A stretch of DNA of 64,000 nucleotides from Acidobacteriota bacterium (GCA_013289715.1 JABCZJ010000002.1:186001-250000); one strand, 5' to 3'; counted from the first letter of the stretch, positions 52,890-62,160 are shown. The notes: generated by a model from the letters alone, not told the origin. Made by a program: numbers and translations.

Positions 52890-52939
52890 CCGTGCGGTGC
52901 GATTCGGCAGTGCACGCCGGTTGTCGGGACCCCGCGGCG

Positions 52940-53517
52940 TCACTCGCCCTTCCGATGCACAATCGGATTCACTACACCCGACGCGATTCCCTGGCTCCTC
53001 AGCGTGTCTTTGGAGACGATCACGACAATGATCGGATCGCTGACCTGCTCGATCCTTACGCGTCCTTCCTCGTCGGTCGTGTACCACCGATCTAAAAAAG
53101 TGTCGCCTCGGGGTCACGAACGTGAACGTCTGCCCCGACCGCAGACGTTCCATCCGGCCGCACAACCTGAAGGTGTTTCCACGACTTTGGCCCGACGGTT
53201 ACGACATCGCCATCACCGTGAGTGCCTAGCGGCGGTACCGTCCCAGCGACTTCTCGAGGTTTCGAACCAACCAGGAATTCACCGATCTTCGTTTGCAGCG
53301 TTCCGCAGGGTGCCGTTGCGATAACACGATACAATCCGGGTGACAGCTCTGCTGTGGGCACGCGCGCTTGCTTATCGGTCAACCTTCGCATGATTTCGCA
53401 CTCATGATTGTCTAGCTTCTGCACGATAACCAACGCATCTCCTTCACCCTCGCCTGAGGGATTCTGCACTTTAATTGTTACTGCAGTTCCTTGAATAGAC
53501 GCCAACAGAACAAACAC
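52940..53517 (-). pseudogene. Secreted carboxypeptidase-regulatory-like protein with frameshift
   Basis: The first part (VFVLLASIQGTAVTIKVQNP to HVRDPEATLF, GTG start at 53517) stops at a TAG inside CTTTTTTAG. In the next frame the protein continues without a gap in sense: DRWYTTDEEGRVRIEQVSDP, IIVVIVSKDTLRSQGIASGV and a stop at 52940. One extra T in the run of six (53093-53098) would restore one protein of about 190 residues. The start also looks damaged, since the signal-peptide-like frame extends upstream (KTAPYF) to a stop with no normal initiation codon. The family fold is a small Ig-like carboxypeptidase regulatory domain (seen). Real mutation, slippage and a base-calling error are all possible. 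Confidence 0.6.
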
Positions 53518-53610
53518 CGTGACAAAGTAAGGCGCAGTCTTTCTGCTGGCTAGTTATCCAGCCGGTGGGGTGCTCGCCGATAGCGTTTCTACGCGTCACT
53601 CGCGGCGAAA

Positions 53611-53820
53611 TTATTTCGGATGTGACTTTGCTAGTTCGGCGGATTGCGCGAAGGCTTCCAGCGTAGCTTGGTGTGCTTTGTTGGCATGCTCCATTGCTTG
53701 CCGGGAATGCTCGTTGCCCGTGAAGTGGTCCTGCTTGCCGTGATGCACGGCGGCGGCGCGGTGCGCGTGCGCTGCCATTTCGTGGAATTCGGCGGCTCTC
53801 TGATGCGAATCGTAGTTCAT
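53611..53820 (-). CDS. Small His-rich helical protein (69 aa)
   Basis: GGGAGG is four to six bases upstream of the ATG. The whole protein is one or two amphipathic helices with many His and Ala: MNYDSHQRAAEFHEMAAHAH, AAAVHHGKQDHFTGNEHSRQ and AHQATLEAFAQSAELAKSHP. Eleven His residues suggest metal binding, for which there is no proof. Similar short proteins are found in proteobacteria and Acidobacteria without known function. Confidence 0.75.
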   Translation of the reverse strand: MNYDSHQRAAEFHEMAAHAHRAAAVHHGKQDHFTGNEHSRQAMEHANKAHQATLEAFAQSAELAKSHPK

Positions 53821-53985
53821 GATGCCTCCCTCTTCTTCGGCTGACTGTTTTCCGGCTATACCTCACGCAACGTTAGCGCTTTGCGGTTTCGCTGTCCATT
53901 GCGTTGCGGTGTAGGACGTGCAGTACAAATGGCGGACTGTGGTGAGCCGCTACAAAGTCTTTGCTGCGGTCGCAGGCACAGCGCT

Positions 53986-55479
53986 TTAATGAGAAATATC
54001 CTCTAGCGCGAGGCCGCGGGTGCGCGGGCCGAAGATGCCGATTGCCAGGACGACGACTGCCATGGCCGCGGCGATGAATGCGAAGACGCCGCGCGTGCCG
54101 TAATGGCGCAGGAAAAAAGCGATCAGGAAACTCGTGAAGATGGCGCTGAGTCGGCTCCAGGAATAGACGAAGCCTACTGCTTGGGCGCGGATGCGCGTGG
54201 GGAATAATTCCGCCTGATAGGCGTGGAACGCAATGGACATGCAATTGTTAGCGCAGGTGAGCAGCACGCCGCAGGTGATGAGCCAGATGGGATCCCGTTG
54301 GCGCGCGAAGCACACGCCGAAAATTGCGATGCATGTGGCAGTGGAGACGATTTGCCATTTACGTTCGATGCGATCGGCGACGCGGTATGCAAGGAGCGGG
54401 CCGAGCGGCGCGCTGAGCGCGATGAGGAACGAGTATTGCAGGCTGCTGGTGGTGGTGATGCCCGTTGCGATCAGCAGCGTGGGGACCCAGGACGCGAAGC
54501 CGTAATAGCCGATGGTCTGGAAGAAATTGAAGACCATGAGCATAAGCGTGCGTTTGCGGTAGGGCGGGCGCGCTAGCTCGAGCAGGCTGCCGCGAGTTTC
54601 CGCAGGGCGGGATGCGAATAGCGCGGCGGGTGTCGCGCGCGGCTTGCGAGATTCGTCGGCCTCTTCCCTTTCGATATCTTGCCGGACGTGTGCTTCCATC
54701 GCGGCGGCTACGCGTTCGGCTTCGTTGAACTTTCCGCGCGCCATCAGCCAGCGCGGACTTTCCGGCAGACCGCGGCGAATGAACCATACGAAAATCGCTC
54801 CGACCGAGCCCGCGAGGACTACCCAGCGCCAGCCGTCCAAGCCGAAAGGCTTTTGCGGCACGAGCCACCAGGAAAGCAGTGCGACTGCAGGCAGCGCGGT
54901 GAAGCCGACAATCTGACTGAGGGCGATGGCGCGGCCGCGCAGCTCTCGCGGCATCAACTCGGTAACGTACGTGTCTATGGTTACGAGTTCGACGCCGATG
55001 CCGACACCCGCGATCATGCGCCACAATACGATACCTTGCGCGGTGTGTTGGAAAGCCATTACCACGGTGGCGGCGGTATACCACAACAGCGAGCTAGTGA
55101 AGATCAGGCGGCGGCCGAAACGGTCGGCAGCGAAACCGAAGAGCAGCGTGCCAACCAGTAGTCCGGCGAAAGTTGCGGCGACAAAGCTGGCGAGGCCGTT
55201 GAAGCCGAAGAACGCGGCGGCAGTGCTGGTGAAAAGGCCACTGCGGACCAGCCCCGGTCCGACGTAGGCGGTGAAAAACAGATCGTAATATTCGAACCAG
55301 CCGCCCAGCGAAAGCAGCAGCACCAGCGACCAGATGTAACGGGTGGCGGGCAAGCGCTCCAGGCGAATGCGAATCAGCAAGGCGCGATGGCGGGCTTCAT
55401 CGTGGTGCGACGCGGCGGGCGCGCCGTCGTGAGGCAGCGGATTGGGCGGAATGGGAGGCGGTGGAGACGACGGCGGCAT
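53986..55479 (-). CDS. MFS transporter, sugar/metabolite-H+ symporter type (497 aa)
   Basis: Twelve hydrophobic segments with the MFS signature between helices 2 and 3 (GFAADRFGRRLIFTSSLLWY), the second half repeat AYRVADRIERKWQ, and the family mark ELFPTRIRAQAVGFVYSWSR before helix 11, typical of the sugar porter/MHS/SV2-like group. The N-terminus is Pro-rich and cytoplasmic. The start at 55479 (MPPSSPPPP) is tentative; an upstream ATG at 55521 is possible and no strong ribosome binding site decides. The central loop (about 240-290) is charged. The substrate is unknown. Confidence 0.85.
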   Translation of the reverse strand: MPPSSPPPPIPPNPLPHDGAPAASHHDEARHRALLIRIRLERLPATRYIWSLVLLLSLGGWFEYYDLFFTAYVGPGLVRSGLFTSTAAAFFGFNGLASFVAATFAGLLVGTLLFGFAADRFGRRLIFTSSLLWYTAATVVMAFQHTAQGIVLWRMIAGVGIGVELVTIDTYVTELMPRELRGRAIALSQIVGFTALPAVALLSWWLVPQKPFGLDGWRWVVLAGSVGAIFVWFIRRGLPESPRWLMARGKFNEAERVAAAMEAHVRQDIEREEADESRKPRATPAALFASRPAETRGSLLELARPPYRKRTLMLMVFNFFQTIGYYGFASWVPTLLIATGITTTSSLQYSFLIALSAPLGPLLAYRVADRIERKWQIVSTATCIAIFGVCFARQRDPIWLITCGVLLTCANNCMSIAFHAYQAELFPTRIRAQAVGFVYSWSRLSAIFTSFLIAFFLRHYGTRGVFAFIAAAMAVVVLAIGIFGPRTRGLALEDISH

Positions 55480-55661
55480 CGCAGCCAGCCTAAACGGTCG
55501 CGAGCGCCGGTACAAGTCCATGCCGCAGTGCGCGAGGCTCGGCGCTGACCTTCGGTGCGCGGTGGGCGTCTTGCAAATGCGCTCTACAAGAGGACACACG
55601 AGTGGTGGGGAAGACCACTCGTTGTGGAGCTACTACTCGGAGGAAGTAGAGGAAGGGAGCA
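55480..55661. other. Upstream region of the MFS gene
   Basis: No gene seen. It includes facing repeats around ACCACTCGTT and leads into the structured element at 55662-55724. Confidence 0.35.
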
Positions 55662-55724
55662 GAGAGCGCAAGCTGGGCCCAGCCCTTAGAATTTTATTAA
55701 TAAGGTTCCCCAACCTGCGCTCTC
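55662..55724. other. Compact cruciform-like or structured RNA element
   Basis: GAGAGCGCA (55662-55670) pairs with TGCGCTCTC (55716-55724). Inside are the palindrome GCTGGGCCCAGC (55672-55683) and CCTTA (55684-55688) facing TAAGG (55701-55705), giving a possible three-way junction. No T run follows. Function unknown. Confidence 0.4.
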
Positions 55725-55907
55725 AAGTGTCCCGCATGCATAGTGCCTAGGAGTCACGGATTCGGCCATACAGTAAACACTTGATTTTTAATATCGGGAC
55801 TTCGCCTGCCTGGTCCGTCCGGTTCGAAGATGCATCTCGTGCCGTCGTCGGGTCGTAGGGCGGCCAATTCGTCGTGCGTAGCCTCCAGGGCGAAACAACT
55901 TACGGCT

Positions 55908-56516
55908 TCAGCGGACTTGCAGGCCTTGCCGCTGCGTGGGCGGCGGGACAACGCCGTTCAGGCGCAAGTAGTAGACAATTTGGCCGTAATGATCGGCGAT
56001 GTGCCACACCGCGACGGCCGCGATGCCCAGCTTGGTGTTTGGGCCGCCGTAGCGGCCCTCGACTCGGTCCATCGCGTTTCGCGGGTTCACGGTGGCGAGG
56101 ACTTTGTTGCCGTAGTCGAAGGATTCGCGCAGGTATTTCAGCAGCTCAGCCTTGGTCTTGGCGGGCGCGGGGCCACCCTTCTCGCATGCGTCCGGGGGAG
56201 TCTTGCCTTCGATCTCGTTGAAGAAGGCGTAATTCGCGCAGGCTACGTGCTTGACTTGTTCAGCGAAGGAGCGCACGCCATCGAATTTGCCGCCCGGCGC
56301 GCTGGGGATGTAGGAATATTTTTCGGCAGGCATGGCTGCAGCGACCGAGAAGAATTGATCTTCCGTGTAGCTCAGGATCCCGCCGATGCTTTCGGCTGCG
56401 GTCTTGGGGATGTCTTGTTGTTGAGCGCCCGCGGGCGGAGCAGCGAAGGCCGCGAGCCCTGCGAAAATTAGCAGTGTTGCCGGAAATAGCTGCGCCCGGA
56501 GAGTTGCAAGTTTCAT
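55908..56516 (-). CDS. Secreted DinB-like four-helix protein (202 aa)
   Basis: GGGAGGAT is a few bases upstream of ATG 56516. The signal peptide is LFPATLLIFAGLAAFAAPPA. The rest follows the DinB fold: SIGGILSYTEDQFFSVAAAM, then RSFAEQVKHVACANYAFFNE with the first His, and VAVWHIADHYGQIVYYLRLN with the H-x-x-x-H-x-x-Q pair, a probable metal site. DinB proteins act in thiol transfer or metal-dependent reactions; exported versions are common in Acidobacteria. A cytoplasmic DinB-fold protein is encoded at 59108. Confidence 0.85.
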   Translation of the reverse strand: MKLATLRAQLFPATLLIFAGLAAFAAPPAGAQQQDIPKTAAESIGGILSYTEDQFFSVAAAMPAEKYSYIPSAPGGKFDGVRSFAEQVKHVACANYAFFNEIEGKTPPDACEKGGPAPAKTKAELLKYLRESFDYGNKVLATVNPRNAMDRVEGRYGGPNTKLGIAAVAVWHIADHYGQIVYYLRLNGVVPPPTQRQGLQVR

Positions 56517-56723
56517 TGAATCCTCCCGTACAAACGACCTGTGAGCATAGTCCGTGGTGGCGATTAATTGCAGCAGATTGGTGCATCCCGCGCCTGTTCT
56601 ACTCAATCGGGCGTTGCATTCTCAGGCATCCGGCTGTATGTTGCCGCGTCGTCTGTCAATCAAGATGGGAGCTACCAGGTTAGATAACTTGCTCCCAAGA
56701 GCCATCGCGCTCAAAGCCACGCC

Positions 56724-57896
56724 GTGAATCCACGCACACAAGTCGAGAAGCAGGTGCAACGCTTGACCGAGGCCGGTGTGATCGACGCGGAAACGGGCGC
56801 ACGCATTCTCGCCTTTGAGACCGGACAGGAACGGCGCGCGACGCTGCGCTGGCCCGTGATTCTGGCCATGGTCTTCGGCGGAATTCTTCTCGCTGCCGGA
56901 GTCACATTATTCGTGGCGGCGCACTGGATCGAGCTTTCCCCCGCAGTTCGATTTTTGCTTTTGATTCTCATGGTGAGCTTGTTCCACGTGGGAGGGGCGC
57001 TGCTCGTCAGCGGGTTCCCTGCACTGTCGACAACGCTGCACGCTCTGGGGACGGCCACGCTGGGAGCCGCGATTTTTCTTACGGCGCAGATTTACAATCT
57101 GCACGAGAACTGGGCAACCGGCGTGTTGCTTTGGGCCATTGGCGCGGCAATTGGTTATATTCTGCTGCGAGATTGGCCGCAGGCTGCGCTACTGGCTGTG
57201 TTGGCGCCGGCATGGCTCATCAGCCAGTGGTCAATCACGATGAAATGGCACGACGGTGGCGACCGCCCCCTCGCTGCCGGGCTGGTGCTCACGGCGCTCT
57301 GCTATTTATCGGCGCGCGTGGCAGACGAGGAGAGCACGGTCCGGCGCACCTTGGTTTGGCTGGGAGCCGTCGCGCTTCTTCCGTGCGTCGGTATCGCCGT
57401 GGTTACGGCAATGGAGGAAGGCGTCCGCTATATCGACCGGTCTTCGCTGCCAACCGGCACATTGCTGCTTGGCTGGGCCGTGGCGCTGATCGCGCCGCTG
57501 CTACAGGCGGTAGGCATGCGCGGGCGCGGAGCGTGGGTCAATCTCTTATGGGCGGCGTGGGCTTACGCTTTGACGCTGGCCGCAGCTCAAACATCGCGGT
57601 TCGCAGATGCTCAGTACCGCCATCCTTTCGGTGCGACTCTGGCTCTCTATTTTCTCTGCGCGCTCGGCTCCGTTGGACTGGTCACCTGGGGAGTGCATGA
57701 GAAAAGGAGAGAGCGGGTAAATCTGGGCATAGCGGGGTTCGCAATTTCCGTCTTATTTTTCTATTTTGACGGTTTCATGGGAAAGATCGGGCGGTCCGCA
57801 AGTCTGCTAATTCTTGGCGTACTTTGCCTGGCAGGCGGTTATGCGCTGGAAATCACGCGGCGGCGGCTTATGTCTCGTATGGAGATGACTCAGTGA
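56724..57896 (+). CDS. DUF2157 integral membrane protein (390 aa)
   Basis: The start is GTG 56724. The cytoplasmic front (QVEKQVQRLTEAGVIDAETG) is the DUF2157 mark, followed by about ten membrane helices beginning WPVILAMVFGGILLAAGVTL. The stop overlaps the next start (GTGA), so the two genes are translationally coupled. DUF2157 and GDYXXLXY proteins are frequently adjacent or fused, which suggests a common membrane complex, but its task is unknown. Confidence 0.88.
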   Translation: MNPRTQVEKQVQRLTEAGVIDAETGARILAFETGQERRATLRWPVILAMVFGGILLAAGVTLFVAAHWIELSPAVRFLLLILMVSLFHVGGALLVSGFPALSTTLHALGTATLGAAIFLTAQIYNLHENWATGVLLWAIGAAIGYILLRDWPQAALLAVLAPAWLISQWSITMKWHDGGDRPLAAGLVLTALCYLSARVADEESTVRRTLVWLGAVALLPCVGIAVVTAMEEGVRYIDRSSLPTGTLLLGWAVALIAPLLQAVGMRGRGAWVNLLWAAWAYALTLAAAQTSRFADAQYRHPFGATLALYFLCALGSVGLVTWGVHEKRRERVNLGIAGFAISVLFFYFDGFMGKIGRSASLLILGVLCLAGGYALEITRRRLMSRMEMTQ

Positions 57897-58417
57897 ATAA
57901 GATGCGCAAGGGACTGCTCCTGGGGGCACTGCAGATCGTGCTGGTGCTGAGTCTCGGTGCGAAGCTGCTCTACGACCGCATGAATCGGCCACGCGTGTGG
58001 GTTCTGGCCGCGGTATATGACCCCGAGCTTCCCATCCGCGGACGATATATCAGCGAACGGCTGCAAATGCCGACCGCGGGTTTTACGTACACGGAATCAG
58101 CGCAACAAAACTGGAACGAGTGGGCTATGAATAGGCGATGGGCTTATCTTGAAGTGCGCGACGGGAAATTGTTCGCCTATCCACAGGGTTCCGGCGCCGG
58201 CGAATGGATTTTTTTGCGAAAGAATAACGATGGCACAATCGCGGCATTCAGCGATGAGCCTGTTCTGCTATTCGTTTCCGATCGCGCCGAACTTCCACTG
58301 CTGCAGCGTGGCCAGGAAATCTGGGTCGAAGTGACCGTGCCGGCAAAAGGCCCGCCGCGTCCAATTCGAATGGGCGTCAAGAAAGATGGCGTGATCACGC
58401 CGCTGCATCTCGATTAG
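57893..58417 (+). CDS. GDYXXLXY family protein (174 aa)
   Basis: The GTG at 57893 overlaps the previous stop. A single N-terminal membrane helix (LLLGALQIVLVLSLGAKLLY) anchors a periplasmic domain. The motif that names the family reads PIRGRYISERLQM here, with Arg and Arg in place of the central Gly-Asp, so it is a variant. The C-terminus (EIWVEVTVPAKGPPRPIRMG) is beta-rich. It is the partner of the DUF2157 protein. Confidence 0.82.
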   Translation: MNKMRKGLLLGALQIVLVLSLGAKLLYDRMNRPRVWVLAAVYDPELPIRGRYISERLQMPTAGFTYTESAQQNWNEWAMNRRWAYLEVRDGKLFAYPQGSGAGEWIFLRKNNDGTIAAFSDEPVLLFVSDRAELPLLQRGQEIWVEVTVPAKGPPRPIRMGVKKDGVITPLHLD

Positions 58418-58448
58418 CGGATCCCACAATGTTCAAAAACTGTTCGTG

Positions 58449-58952
58449 TTATGCCGAAACGGCGGCTGCGGACTTGAGCCAGCGCTCCATCTGGTTGTGA
58501 TCCACCAGGCCGGCTTGCTGCGTTACGGTGCGGCCTCCGAGGAGGACCACGAAGTTGGGGATGCTGCTGACCTGGAAGCGGCCTGCGACTTGCGGATATT
58601 TTTCCGTGTCCACTTTCAACACTACCGCCCTGCCCGCCATGTTCGCCGCGGTTCGCGCGACTTCGGGCGCGGCTGCAACGCAAGGCCTGCACCAGCCCGC
58701 CCAGAAATCCACGAGTACCGGCACCGGAGAGTTCTGCACGATTTCATCGAACAGTTGATCGTCCACAGCGAGAGGCTCGGCGACTGGCGGCAACAGGTAT
58801 TTACAGAAGCCGCAGCGACCGCTGCTGGCCAGGAACTTGGCTGGAACGCGGTTCTGCTTTCCGCAATGGCTGCAGGGGCGAATGACGGGCAAAAGAAACC
58901 TCCATAAGCGTCGATTCGGATTGGGCGCGAACGATAGGATGCTACGGACCAT
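58449..58952 (-). CDS. Thioredoxin with N-terminal zinc ribbon, Trx2/TrxC-like (167 aa)
   Basis: Reduces protein disulfides in the cytoplasm. Two CxxC pairs at the N-terminus (Cys27-Cys30 in CSHC and Cys47-Cys50 in CGFC) make a zinc ribbon as in thioredoxin 2, whose redox state is known to respond to oxidative stress. The thioredoxin fold follows with active site Trp87-Cys88-Arg-Pro-Cys91; the usual Gly is replaced by Arg. The cis-Pro is in VSSIPNFVVL. It is convergent with the GDYXXLXY gene. Confidence 0.9.
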   Translation of the reverse strand: MVRSILSFAPNPNRRLWRFLLPVIRPCSHCGKQNRVPAKFLASSGRCGFCKYLLPPVAEPLAVDDQLFDEIVQNSPVPVLVDFWAGWCRPCVAAAPEVARTAANMAGRAVVLKVDTEKYPQVAGRFQVSSIPNFVVLLGGRTVTQQAGLVDHNQMERWLKSAAAVSA

Positions 58953-59107
58953 AGCAAAGTTCCCGCCGAATCAGCCAGCGCCGGAATGGGGTGGCGCGCT
59001 CTGGCCGGTCAGCCGGGAGTAAAATTGTCAGTCTTGACTTTCGCTTTTTATTCGCCTACACTTTCCGGCGTTGTGACCCCAAACACGCGGAACACTTTGG
59101 AGGATAT

Positions 59108-59617
59108 ATGGCACTGAACGAAGCATTGCTCCCCGAATTCGACGCCGAGATGGCCAATACGCGCAAGACGCTAGAGCGCGTGCCGACCGACAGGTTTTCC
59201 TGGAAGCCGCACGAGAAGTCCGGAACGATGGGCTGGCTCGCGAATCACCTGGCGGACGTCCCGGAGTGGGCGGTGTACACGCTGCAGCAAGAGTCGCTGG
59301 ACATGGCTCCTAACGGAGTTACGCCCATGCCGCCTCCACCGCCCAAAACCACGAAGGAGTTACTGGCAAAGTTTGACAAGAACGTAGCGGCCGCGCGCGG
59401 GTTGCTGGCCAAGGCCAGCGACTCCGAGATGCATAAAACGTGGTCGCTGCTGAGCAATGGCGCGACGATCATCGCCATGCCGCGCACCGCTTGTCTGCGG
59501 ACATGGGTAATGAACCATGGCATCCATCATCGCGCGCAGCTGGGAGTGTATCTGCGGTTAAACAACATCGCGGTGCCGGCAATCTATGGGCCGTCGGCAG
59601 ATGAAGGCGCGATGTGA
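59108..59617 (+). CDS. DinB family protein, cytoplasmic (169 aa)
   Basis: TTTGGAGGATAT precedes ATG 59108. A four-helix DinB fold: LLPEFDAEMANTRKTLERVP, DRFSWKPHEKSGTMGWLANH with the first metal His, and WVMNHGIHHRAQLGVYLRLN with the H-x-x-x-H motif. The sequence FSWKPHEKS and the PMPPPPPKTTKE segment are usual in this family. Predicted metal-dependent hydrolase or thiol transferase; the substrate is unknown. It lacks a signal peptide, unlike the paralogue at 55908. Confidence 0.9.
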   Translation: MALNEALLPEFDAEMANTRKTLERVPTDRFSWKPHEKSGTMGWLANHLADVPEWAVYTLQQESLDMAPNGVTPMPPPPPKTTKELLAKFDKNVAAARGLLAKASDSEMHKTWSLLSNGATIIAMPRTACLRTWVMNHGIHHRAQLGVYLRLNNIAVPAIYGPSADEGAM

Positions 59618-59654
59618 CAGTGGCGCGATACCTCCGATGAACGGCTTCCCTGCT

Positions 59655-59755
59655 GGCGACCGGCGGGTGGCGGAACTGTCCTTAATGTCCCGCGTTCGGC
59701 AGAGCGCGGGAGGCGAAAGGGGGCGTTCCGCTGTCCGCCACCGCTTTTGGTCGCC
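59655..59755. other. Nested long-range stem element (about 100 bases)
   Basis: Three stems nest perfectly: GGCGACC/GGTCGCC (59655-59661 with 59749-59755), GGTGGCGG/CCGCCACC (59666-59673 with 59735-59742) and CCCGCG/CGCGGG (59689-59694 with 59705-59710). It lies between the DinB gene and the hybrid kinase gene, outside coding sequence. It could be a structured RNA or the body of a miniature mobile repeat. Confidence 0.5.
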
Positions 59756-59886
59756 TTCGCCGGGCCTTAGTACGAAACCCTTAGTTCAGCACATGTGACA
59801 CCTTCGGTACCAACGGCCCATTCCCCCGGCACCGCCCTGCTCGCTATTCTCCAAGAGCGCCACGCACTCCCGGTGCAGGCAGGACT

Positions 59887-62160
59887 ATGGGCTATAGGGT
59901 ATCTTCGGCTTATCTTCGCTCACTCGATACCTCCAATTTGGGGCTGGAGAAGGCGCGCCTGCGCACAAAATTCCTCCTTTCGCTCACCTTGCTGATTGCA
60001 GCGCTTACCTTCGCCACTTTGGCAGTCGTGCGTCATGCCGCCGAAGAACAGGTACGCACGGGGGTGGAGCGGGATGCACGCAATTCCGTATTGACGTTCC
60101 AAAACCTGCGCTCCGAACGCCAGATTCAACTTGACCGCACCGCCGAGCTGCTGGCCACGCTTCCGACGTTGAAGGAAATGATGGCGGACGAGCCGGTTTC
60201 CGCCATGCAGGATGCTTCCGAACAGTTGTGGCGATCAGGGGACACCGAGCTCTTTGCGCTGGCGGATTGGACGGGAAAGATCGTCGCGCTGCACACATCG
60301 GTGTCGGGATTTTCGCCTGACGCCGCCGAAAAAGCGTTGGCCCATTCGTCCGGCTCAAACGGAGCGGGCGGCTGGTGGTTTGGCGACGGACATTTGTACC
60401 AGGTGGCAATGCGACCGATTCAGCTTGGCGGGGCGTCGTCGCAAATGTATTTGGGTACGGTCGTCGTCGGGCGCGAGATTGATTCGAGCGTGGCGGCAGA
60501 GGTGGGCCGAATCGCTTTGTGCCAGGTGGCGTTCCGCTACGGCGACGAAGCCGTGGTCAGTTCGTTTTCCACGATGGATGACGCGATGGCGGCGAACGCG
60601 CTGAAATACACGGCTAGCAAAGACAAAGTCGAAATTGGCGGCAAGAGCTACCTGGTGAGTTCGGTGAATTTGACGCCCGGGACTTCCCCGCCGCTTACGC
60701 TGACCGTGCTTAAGTCCTATGACGACGCGATGTCGTTTCTCACTCGGTTGAATCACACGCTCATGACACTGGGATTCCTGGCGGTATTCGCGGGCGGAGC
60801 GCTGGTGTTCTTGCTTTCGCGAACATTCACGCAACCGCTGGAGTCGCTGGTACAAGGTGCGCGCGCCCTGGAGCAAGGGAATTATCACTATCCGCTCGGT
60901 CCGGACACCGGAGATGAGGTGTCCGAGGTGACTGCGGCGTTCGAGCGGATGCGTGGCACTCTGCTGAAAAACGAAGAAGAACGCGCGACATTGGAAAACC
61001 AGTTGCGGCAAGCGCAGAAAATGGAAGCGGTGGGCAGATTTGCCGGCGGGGTGGCGCACGATTTCAACAATCTGCTCACGGTAATTAAGGGCCACAGCGA
61101 TCTGCTGGAAATGAAGTTGGGCACATTGAACGCGGCGCAACACAGCATCGCGCAAGTGCGTAAAGCCGCGGACCGCGCTACGACTCTGACGCGCCAGTTG
61201 CTCGCTTTCAGCCGCATGCAAGTGCTGCAGCCGCGGGTGCTGGATCTGAACGCCCTGATTTCGGATGTTAGCAAAATGCTGCCCATGCTGATCGGTGAAG
61301 AAGTTGAATACAAGTTCCGCCCGGGCGAATCGCTGGCGCGAGTGAAAGCCGATCCCTCGCAGATTGAACAGGTGCTGGTGAATCTGGCGGTGAACGCGCG
61401 CGACGCGATGCCTAGAGGCGGCCAGCTGACCATTACTACACAAAATGTGCTGCTGGATGCCGACTACGCGCGCAGTCACCCTCCTACCGTCGCTGGACGT
61501 TACGTGCTGCTGACCGTCGCAGACACCGGCTGTGGCATGGACGAATTGACCAAGGCGAAGGTGTTCGAACCGTTTTTCACGACCAAGGAAGTAGGTAAAG
61601 GCACGGGGCTCGGCCTGGCGACCGTATATGGCGTGGTAAAGCAAAGCGGAGGATATATCTGGGTGGACAGTGCGCCGGGCGAGGGCACGCGCTTCGAAAT
61701 TTTCTTGCCGCAGAGCACCGCCGCACCCCAGCTGCCTTGCGAAGACGAGCCCGTCGCCAAGTATTCGCACGGCGTTGGAACCGTGCTGCTGGCGGAGGAC
61801 GAAGAAGCAGTTCGCGAGCTGGCGAGCGAATTTCTGAGCTCGAGCGGATACAAGGTCATTACGGGCAAAGACGGATTGGATGCGCTCGAGAAAGCGGAAC
61901 AGGAAACCGGAGCCATCGATGTGCTGGTGACCGATATGGTGATGCCACGCATGCGTGGTACGGAGCTTGCCCAGCGGCTGAAACGCGCGCATCCGCGTAT
62001 AAAGATTGTGTATATGTCCGGATACCTGGAGCACAACTCCGATGAGGGCTTCGTCGCGGATTCCGCACATTTGCAAAAGCCCTTCTCGCGCGATTCGTTA
62101 TTGAAGAAAATGCGCGAAGCGCTGGGACAGGAACTGGAACAACCGCTGCAGACGATCTAG
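59887..62160 (+). CDS. Hybrid sensor histidine kinase with C-terminal receiver (757 aa)
   Basis: Layout: membrane helix 1 (about 28-48), an extracytoplasmic Cache-like sensor (about 50-285), membrane helix 2 (about 292-311), HAMP, HisKA with His391 in GGVAHDFNNLLTVI, ATP-binding domain (NLAVNARDAMP, ADTGCGMDE, FFTTKEVGKGTGLGLATVYG) and a receiver domain (about 645-745) with phosphoacceptor Asp in VLVTDMVMPRM and LQKPFSRDSLL. The HDFNNLL form of the H box is the family 4 type. No cognate output regulator is encoded in this window, so phosphotransfer probably goes to a protein encoded elsewhere. Confidence 0.92.
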   Translation: MGYRVSSAYLRSLDTSNLGLEKARLRTKFLLSLTLLIAALTFATLAVVRHAAEEQVRTGVERDARNSVLTFQNLRSERQIQLDRTAELLATLPTLKEMMADEPVSAMQDASEQLWRSGDTELFALADWTGKIVALHTSVSGFSPDAAEKALAHSSGSNGAGGWWFGDGHLYQVAMRPIQLGGASSQMYLGTVVVGREIDSSVAAEVGRIALCQVAFRYGDEAVVSSFSTMDDAMAANALKYTASKDKVEIGGKSYLVSSVNLTPGTSPPLTLTVLKSYDDAMSFLTRLNHTLMTLGFLAVFAGGALVFLLSRTFTQPLESLVQGARALEQGNYHYPLGPDTGDEVSEVTAAFERMRGTLLKNEEERATLENQLRQAQKMEAVGRFAGGVAHDFNNLLTVIKGHSDLLEMKLGTLNAAQHSIAQVRKAADRATTLTRQLLAFSRMQVLQPRVLDLNALISDVSKMLPMLIGEEVEYKFRPGESLARVKADPSQIEQVLVNLAVNARDAMPRGGQLTITTQNVLLDADYARSHPPTVAGRYVLLTVADTGCGMDELTKAKVFEPFFTTKEVGKGTGLGLATVYGVVKQSGGYIWVDSAPGEGTRFEIFLPQSTAAPQLPCEDEPVAKYSHGVGTVLLAEDEEAVRELASEFLSSSGYKVITGKDGLDALEKAEQETGAIDVLVTDMVMPRMRGTELAQRLKRAHPRIKIVYMSGYLEHNSDEGFVADSAHLQKPFSRDSLLKKMREALGQELEQPLQTI

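Noticed and set aside
60355..62076. 573-codon open frame on the minus strand
   Set aside because: It lies fully antisense to the hybrid histidine kinase, is rich in Arg, His and Gln and has no domain; high GC leaves the opposite strand open.
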